This document shows, piece by piece, positions 57,243 to 64,000 of a stretch of 64,000 nucleotides of DNA. A model generated the notes under the pieces. That model was given only the letters and a program-made list of their open reading frames with translations, had not been told where the DNA came from and searched no databases. The first letter of the stretch is position 1. Each line of letters opens with the position of its first letter. Both the position numbers and the translations under genes were made by a program. This DNA is from Dipteris shenzhenensis (Eukaryota; Polypodiophyta; Polypodiopsida; Gleicheniales). The stretch lies in NCBI GenBank assembly GCA_047967505.1, contig CM106539.1; one strand, written 5' to 3'.

Positions 57243-60200
57243 ACACACACACATACAATGTTGCAAAAAACATTTTTTTAACTAAAATAGACTTTAAGGC
57301 TTAGCTGAGATCTAATTTGAAAATTCTTCAAAAGGTATTCAAATATTGAGATTTATATATAAAAGTTAAAATTTTATCCCTTGAAATTAAAATCAGCCTA
57401 GGATTCCCATTCCCAACCTAAGGCCGATAATGAAGGCAAGCTCCTAACCCATCATAGATGGCTCATGCTACTCATCTCAGATCAATTTGGGGGATTGTGA
57501 GTAGCTAGCCCCTCATCGCGGTAGGTAGGGCACCCACATATCGACCCTTAGGGTACCCATGGATTAACCCCTAGGTAATCTCTTTGTTAGCTATACCTCC
57601 TTAGATGGAGTGCTATAATAGAGGATTGAAACTCTTTTATGAATTTTGCATGGAGTTTTAAGAAAATTAACTAAGTTGTGTGAACAAATCATATAGCAAA
57701 TTTGGCATTGTTGTTTGCACAACCTATTTCATTTTGAGCTCAATAGCAGCCAACATGCAAAGCTAACCTCCAACCTTGCAAGCTTTACATCCCTGCCTTT
57801 ATCATTGTTGTCTACTCGTATGGTATCCCCATTCATCAGTTGTCCCCAACTTACTCCTTTGCACAAGTCGCCAACATTTGTTTAGAGAGAAACCTAAAGA
57901 ATATGTTGACCTTCGTGTCACCTTGCTTCTCAGGTATCCTTACCCTTGTAGTAGCGACCCTCCTCCAAAGACTAGGCTGTCACACTCTATAGTATTGGGC
58001 TCCTCACCTTTCTCTTCCATCATTCGCAAGCTAAACACTCACGTAACCTTTCTCTCATTGATCATTATTTGTCCCACAAAGGAGTATGTTTTGAAATCAT
58101 ATAACTAGCGATTGCCTCTGATATGCTTTGGTCTTCATTTTGATCTTCATTTGGCTCTTCTTTCTGATCTTTGCTTTGCAATCCTTATTACTTTCCAACT
58201 CCTCATGACTTAACGATCAATCCAATGTTCAAATTGGGTTCTTCTTTGTTTCTCAAATGGCTCAGTGCTTCCTTCAATGATACTTGGCAATTTATTTCTA
58301 TCTAGGTCCTCGAATCACTTTGCCGTTGTCATGGAAATGCTTGATTTTGTAGGGGCCAATCCTAAGTTTAACTATCTTAGGATTTTGATGCCCTAGAGTT
58401 CTTCAGCATGGTAATTTTATAAATAGATAACACAATTGGGTCATTAAAGGAAGGGCTCTTTTAAGTTTGGAGGGCCATTCATGGATAGGAGAGAGTTGCA
58501 AAAATACTCATCTAATATAATCATGGTATGTAATGTAAAGAGGGGTAAACAAATATGCCCCAAAAAAAAAAAAACCTAAGCAACTATCCTTGTTCGAATC
58601 TTGCTCAAAGAGCGTAGGTCTTGGGCACTTGTGCCCCTCGATGAGACAATGGGTGGGAGGGAAAAATAACTATACAAAAAAATTAACGTTTTATATTTTA
58701 AATGTGTGCTTCCTTGCATGTGTTATGGGGGTTTTTACAAAGAGAGCACCTCAAAGGAGGGGAATCTTCCTGGTTAGATGATACTACCATTAATTTCAAT
58801 TTCTATAAAACTACCTCCAAAATGATATACACTATAGAATTTCCATCAATTAGCACACCCTTGATGGCTTGGTTTACTATCTTGGCATCTGTCATGGACA
58901 CTTCTTCATCCTAGACTATGGTTTCAATCACCTACACTTTTGTTGTGAGTGTCTCCACCATGGCTTCCTCACTTTTTGGTTAATTTTTCCTTCGCATGGT
59001 GTGGAGCAATTTTCAATAGTTGATCAATTGAAGTTGTTGACTTGAGATGACTTGAGATCACGAAATTATTTCCATGCCTTTTTTATATCCTCGTATTGCA
59101 AGTGCATTTTGCATTTGTGAGTTGTTTGATGTTTTGTTTTTCCTTTTATTTTTATTGTTGTTTGGGTTTTGCCATCTCATGGCCTTTACTTTGGTTCTTT
59201 CCACCTCTTCATGATTGACTTCATTTCTTCTGCTTCATTGCTATGTTATTCCCACAACATTGCCATGTTATTCATACAACTACTTTCTTTTCATCTTTCC
59301 AATGAAATATCAATGTTCTTGGATCTTTTGATTTCAATTGTTCTATTGGAATCCTTTGCAATTTGGTGACCATGTTTGAATACTAATTCTACTATGGTGA
59401 CTTCATCATCATTGTCACATGTTGTCTATAACATCTCCTACTTTTTCCATGGTTTGCAACACTCTTTATATGATCTTTGCCCATAAAGGTAGCATGATGT
59501 TTTCTTTGGTTTGACTATATGGACAGGCTTTCTTCCACCTCTATTCACAAAAATTCTTTGGTATTGTGTCTTGACTGATTGTTGTAAATGTTGCAATATC
59601 ATCGAGATTTGCACTTATTATTGGTATACCTTTTTTTAACATTTAGTACACTAAACTACACTTTCCCTACTGACCTTGTTTTCCCATCTCTTTTAAGAGC
59701 TTCTTCACTTGTCTTTGTGAATCTTCACTAGCATTTTCTTTTGGGGTAAATACCATCTATTCACTCTCGACGTCATCATTGATGAAGATCAATTTCTTTC
59801 TTTCCTTTGTTCATTTTATCATCCCCTTCTCTATTGGGATTGTGATTTCTATGGTTCTAAATGTAGAACCATTCATGAGCCCACTAAACAACCATGGGCG
59901 AAGAAAATACTCTTTCTTATAAAATCTCAATATTTTTGTAGAAGCGTTGCAAGTATGAATGAGGATTTTTACTTTCTTTACCAACATATATTTAGAATTT
60001 TACCTTCACCTTTGGTAGTACCATTACTGGATGATGTTACAAAAGGTAGTGGATTACTAGTGGTAGTTGATTTGTTAGATCATGTGGTGGTGATTGGCTC
60101 ATTGTTGTTGATGCTATTATTCTCAAGATTTGGTGTCAACAATGAGTTGGAATTTTGTCCTTTTGGTGGTGGTATCATTATTGATGTTGAACTTCGAGGT

Positions 60201-61600
60201 GAATTTTTCCTCTGCTCTATCTTTGTTAGCATGACTGCTTTATATTTAGAGCTAGATGCTTTGGCTTCTTTGGTCTTTTTCGGTTCCTTTTTCACCTAGA
60301 TTTGTCATTGACCATTATGATCATTGTTGTTGATATCTTTGCCCTCTTCTTACTCTTTTGCTTCCTTCTTTAGTTGACATTTTTTTTCTTGAAGTGGTGC
60401 TTCCTTTTATTGCTTGCTCTTCAGCATCTCATCAATCAAGATTATGACTACTTTTGTACATTTTTTAGTCTAATTCTTATTTTATTTGAGATCTGACTTC
60501 ACATGGTACAAAAATTTGGAATGTAGCTTCGGTGCTAATTGACTCTACCCAAAACCAACATAATTCTCTTTTTGCTTCCTCCCTCCATTGTCTAGAATTT
60601 CCAATGCCAAGGCATTCTCTTTGTGTGTTCCCTCAACAAGTACTCTAGTGTGAAATTGATGTGATTATCCAAATGCAGTTAATGTCAAACCCAAATATAT
60701 GTGTAGGCTACAATGCAGGGTGTAATGACATAATAACGAATGCAACATCTCCTTATTTAGTGCTAAATTTTGTCACATTTACCGCGTAGATTTTCTTTTC
60801 TTTATGTTGTACCTCCTTTGGAAGGTTTGTGTACGTTACAAATCAGTTTTTTCCATTGTTAATATTTTTGTGACTCACTGAACATACGTTCTCTCTTCAG
60901 CATTCTTGTTCATTGACACATCTAGTAATATCTTGGTAGGGTCACCAAAAATGTTCAACTGAAGATCTTTTCCTTTACTCGATTTTTCTATATTTAGCAT
61001 TGGGTTCACTCGTTCCTCTCACTCACACTTCAACACTTTTGAGCTCTACAAAGTATACCTATTTTAAATTTGCTCTCATCTACAAGACATAGGATCACCA
61101 CATTCAATCAAAATGAAGCTTACAACTACACCACACTCTCTCTCTATTTCTTTCATCACAAATTCCTCCCATCTCTCACTTCGATTCATCTATACAAAGC
61201 ATATTGTGAATGCAACTTGCAGATAGCATAGCATCACTAGAGATAGAAGCAAAAATTGGTATCTAAAATAAGGCTTTTGTATTCCATGATGGGGCTATTT
61301 CTCTCGCATGCTACACACACAAAAAAGAGTGTCTAGAAGACTACCATATGATGACAATAAAATCTCACTTGCTCTTTGGTCATTGTGACTCCTAGTTTAC
61401 GACCAAGTTTCATGTCTTCTTGGTGTTTGCTAACTATTTCTTGTGTGATAGCTAGTTCCTACCTTCCCACCTAGCTTCATCCTTTTGGTTTTGTTGGCAC
61501 CCTTTGAGCGGTTGCTACACATTTTAGCTTTGGGGGATCAACATGTGTAATCAAGGCCACAAGAAGAAGTAACCCATGTTAACATGATGCTTGCATTGAA
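57243..61600. other. 4.3 kb without recognised gene
   Basis: AT-rich sequence with short frames, none carrying a known motif. A 114-codon frame at 59955-60299 has no internal evidence of coding. Phenylalanine- and serine-rich composition of many frames reflects TTT/TCT-rich DNA. Confidence 0.4.
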
Positions 61601-61620
61601 CCCACAAGAGGAAGTAACCC

Positions 61621-61840
61621 ATGAGGAGTATATTACCTATGTCATCGAACTCCTTCTCAAATTATGATTATGAGGGGTCTGATGAGTCATCCATATCTCT
61701 TTGGTTGGAGGTACTTGTTAGATCAGTATTCCCTACATCATTGAACTCCTCCTCCAATTATGATGATGAGGGGTGTGATGAGTCATCCATTCTCTTTGCG
61801 TGGAGGTACTTGTCAGATTGGCATCTCTATTCTCTATCTT
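61621..61840 (+). repeat. Tandem duplication of about 110 bp
   Basis: Two adjacent units each contain TCATYGAACTCCT, AATTATGATKATGAGGGG, GATGAGTCATCCAT and TGGAGGTACTTGT. They keep an open frame across the junction (61621-61899), but no family is recognised. Confidence 0.85.
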
Positions 61841-62264
61841 TGGATCTTTCTCTCTACAATGCCCATGAAAATGGATTGGTTCAGAGCCATTGTGGGTAGC
61901 ATCTTTCCCTACAACTTCCACTATTGTGGTCATGATATGGTGGTCACTCTAGGGCCACTACTCAACTCTTCCCTTGCAACTTCCACCGATGTGATCATTA
62001 CTCAACTCTCATTGTTGTGCCAATTTTTTTGCAAAGCAATCTGAAGCATAATCAAGCATGATCTGTCTATGTAGAGTTGGAGATAGTGAGCCTACTTTCA
62101 TGGACTTTGTAAATGTAGCCTCCTTGTGTGCCATGTCCAACACTCCATACCATCATTATGGTAGTGGAGTAGGCAATGGTGGCTAGGGGTTACAAAGGGA
62201 GGGGAAAATGGGATGTGAAAAGGGTGCTTGAGAGGAGGTAAAGGGGGTGGCTAGGGGTCATGGA

Positions 62265-62405
62265 GGGAGGGATGATAAAAGGGGTACCCATGAGGAGGGA
62301 AAGTGGATGTTGATTATAAGACTATAGGTTCTATAGGGAGGGATGATAAAAGGGGTACCCATGAGGAGGGAAAGTGGATGTTGATTATAAGACTATAGGT
62401 TCTAT
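62265..62405 (+). repeat. 71-bp perfect tandem duplication
   Basis: The unit from GGGAGGGATGATAAAAGGGG to GACTATAGGTTCTAT occurs twice in a row with no difference that I can see. Confidence 0.92.
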
Positions 62406-63349
62406 CATGTTGCTCCTTAAAAAACATGTTGAATGCCCCAATATCCATGGTGTGACTCGATGCATTGGGCCACCATGTAGTGAGTTTGTGGCAAAGTATC
62501 CTCTAGTGTATGGGCTGTTAAGAGCCTCCCTTTAAAAACTTGTGGAGGACTAACATATCCCTCAACCATGTGCCCACCTTAACATAAGATATGTGTTAAG
62601 ATGCACAATGATTTCATTGAGCTCTTAGGCACATGGATACTCTTATAATGGGGGTTGGCAAAAAAATTTAGGGTGGCCTCCCATCCCTAGAGTTTGCAAT
62701 CCATCTCACAACTCAAATGGTGGGTTTGAGGTTGGGGAGGCAATCTAGAGGGAATACCCTCAGCTCAGTCCTCATGTTAGAGTCACTCTCAATCTCATCC
62801 TTCATGAGCTTATTTAATCCATGGATCCTATAATTGAGATAACTTGTATATGATTAGGGAGAGTTATGTCAACACAAGATGCCACTCCTAGAGGACCCAA
62901 ATAGTTAGGGTGGCAAATGGTGTTTTCAAGCATAGGGGATTTTTTTGACCATTAGAGCAAAGGAGGGTGGTGCATAATAATTGAGAGAATCCAAAGAGAT
63001 GCATTTTCTAACTAAGCTACGATGCTCACATCGGGGAAAACCTATTGATGGCATGCCATGATGCAAAAAGTATTTGGATGAGGGCATTGGATGTGCTTTC
63101 AATGGAGCTAGAAGAGATTAAGGTTATGGGTTTTAATTTCTTAGAAGAAGAGCAATGGAGGGTGCCTTTGTAGCAAAGTGGATGGATGGATTAGCGATGG
63201 ATATAGATGTAATGACAAGAGTGGGGAGTAGTGAGTAGTGGTGGACGAGTGAAGGAAGGGAGGTAGAGTAGGATGAAAGCATGAGGCTGCAAAAGAAGCA
63301 TAGGAAGTGGTGGGTTGTGGAGAAATGGGGTGTGATGGGGGAAGAAGGT

Positions 63350-63475
63350 GTGATGGAAGTATGGTGGGTGATTATGCAGGTAAGAAGTGGACCCAAATTT
63401 GTTTGTGTGGGGGGAGAAGGTGTGATGGAAGATGATGGGGGACTATGTAGGTAAGAAGTGGACCCAAATATGTGT
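63350..63475 (+). repeat. Tandem duplication of about 68 bp
   Basis: GAAGGTGTGATGGAAG and GGTAAGAAGTGGACCCAAAT occur twice, with small differences between the units. Confidence 0.85.
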
Positions 63476-63813
63476 TGGTGTGCTTAAGGGAATCAGCATT
63501 GCAGATTTACAAAATCTTTAGTTTACCAAATGACCATGGATGGGGCAAGAGTAAACATAGTAAGGCGTCATAGTAAATTGCCACCAAATAGGTAGATTTT
63601 GATGGTACCAAGAAGCAAGCAAAGCGTCTGAAAATGTTGACAGTGCCAGCTTTGGTTGGCTTGGCATTGATTGATCTTATGATTGGTCTTTGATTGAAGT
63701 TCTCATCTTCCATCAAACTCTATTTGCTATGAGGACATTAGCACAAACTTCTTAACCTTTGATTTGGCACAAACTAGAATATGAAGAAGAAGATAAGAAA
63801 ACTTTAACCTTCA

Positions 63814-64000
63814 ATCCTCCCCTTAAGTTGTAGCTAGTCCTCAACAGTAAGCTATTTTTGAGGGGTAGTGGCTTGGTGAAGATATCTATATAACTTGTTC
63901 TTGTGTCACAACATGAACAAGATCTATCTCACCATTGAACATTTTCTCTCTGATGAAGTAATAGCACACTTCAATATGCTTGGTCTTGACGTGAAATACT
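63814..64000 (-). pseudogene. Copia RNase H C-terminus and polypurine tract, running off the window
   Basis: The minus strand reads VFHVKTKHIEVCYYFIREKM, DLVHVVTQEQVI, a stop, then IFTKPLPLKNSLLLRTSYNL and RGGL. This is the end of a Copia polyprotein. The purine word TAAGGGGAGGAT (63825-63814) follows. A probable 3' LTR starts TGAAGG at 63813 and continues leftwards, but its far end is not clear. One stop codon shows the copy is not intact. The rest of the element lies to the right of the window. Confidence 0.85.

Noticed and set aside
58580-58620. TTGTTCGAATCTTG as a tRNA or SINE B box
   Set aside because: No A box at proper spacing upstream, and no cloverleaf can be drawn.
1-64000. CRISPR arrays, operons, bacterial promoters or ribosome-binding sites
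   Set aside because: Sequence is plant nuclear DNA with spliceosomal introns and plant transposable elements. No regularly spaced direct repeats of CRISPR type were seen.

Overview
The window is plant nuclear DNA, and most of it is transposable elements. The one host gene I can assemble is a plus-strand nuclear gene for a chloroplast FKBP-type peptidyl-prolyl isomerase. It is closest to the FKBP16-3 type of thylakoid-lumen immunophilin. Five exons are visible (9531-9614, 23975-24024, 38965-39013, 39138-39212, 40851-40970). They have canonical GT/AG borders and consistent phase and give 125 residues up to the stop codon. The first exon seen starts inside the protein, so the exon(s) for the targeting sequence were not found. 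Introns of about 14.4 and 14.9 kb, packed with nested elements, suggest a large plant genome. The non-L1-like RT style of the main LINE and the very long introns would suit a gymnosperm, a fern or an early-diverging lineage, but this is a weak inference.

Left flank, 1-9.5 kb: a broken Copia gag, an LTR-like segment, a nearly complete minus-strand LINE (1733-6300) with an ORF1 remnant, endonuclease, reverse transcriptase and zinc-knuckle tail, a Ty3/Gypsy protease remnant, and a probable minus-strand solo LTR. First giant intron, 9.6-24 kb: a truncated minus-strand Copia (9781-12324); an unknown block holding a 404-codon minus-strand ORF; an internally deleted plus-strand Copia of the same family (16325-19899); a Tourist-like MITE with TTA duplications; a Copia LTR/gag remnant; and a solo LTR with a perfect 5-bp duplication.

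Second giant intron, 24-39 kb: a second Tourist-like MITE; a LINE derivative that keeps ORF1 and the 3' tail but has no ORF2; a gag-bearing Copia-type element with no recognisable pol, whose 3' LTR is at 32618-33818 and which is split by a complete hAT element (28205-31706) with a perfect 8-bp target-site duplication; and an internally deleted L1-like LINE. The last introns hold a non-autonomous hAT relative and a tRNA-like SINE.

Downstream of the isomerase, 41-64 kb: AT-rich, poor in genes, dominated by microsatellites, an LTR, a SINE, a 2.1-kb direct repeat pair, a perfect 27-bp-arm hairpin, three copies of a 0.5-0.75 kb repeat with a fold-back segment, short tandem duplications, and the 3' end of a minus-strand Copia that leaves the window at the right.

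The most interesting signals are regulatory-looking structures inside mobile elements. The untranslated leaders of the two related Copia copies carry dense arrays of CCGTAC/GTACGG, which contains the core recognised by plant SBP-box (SPL) factors, and a smaller cluster sits near one end of the hAT element. No RNA genes apart from SINE-like tRNA relics, no CRISPR arrays and no bacterial features were seen.
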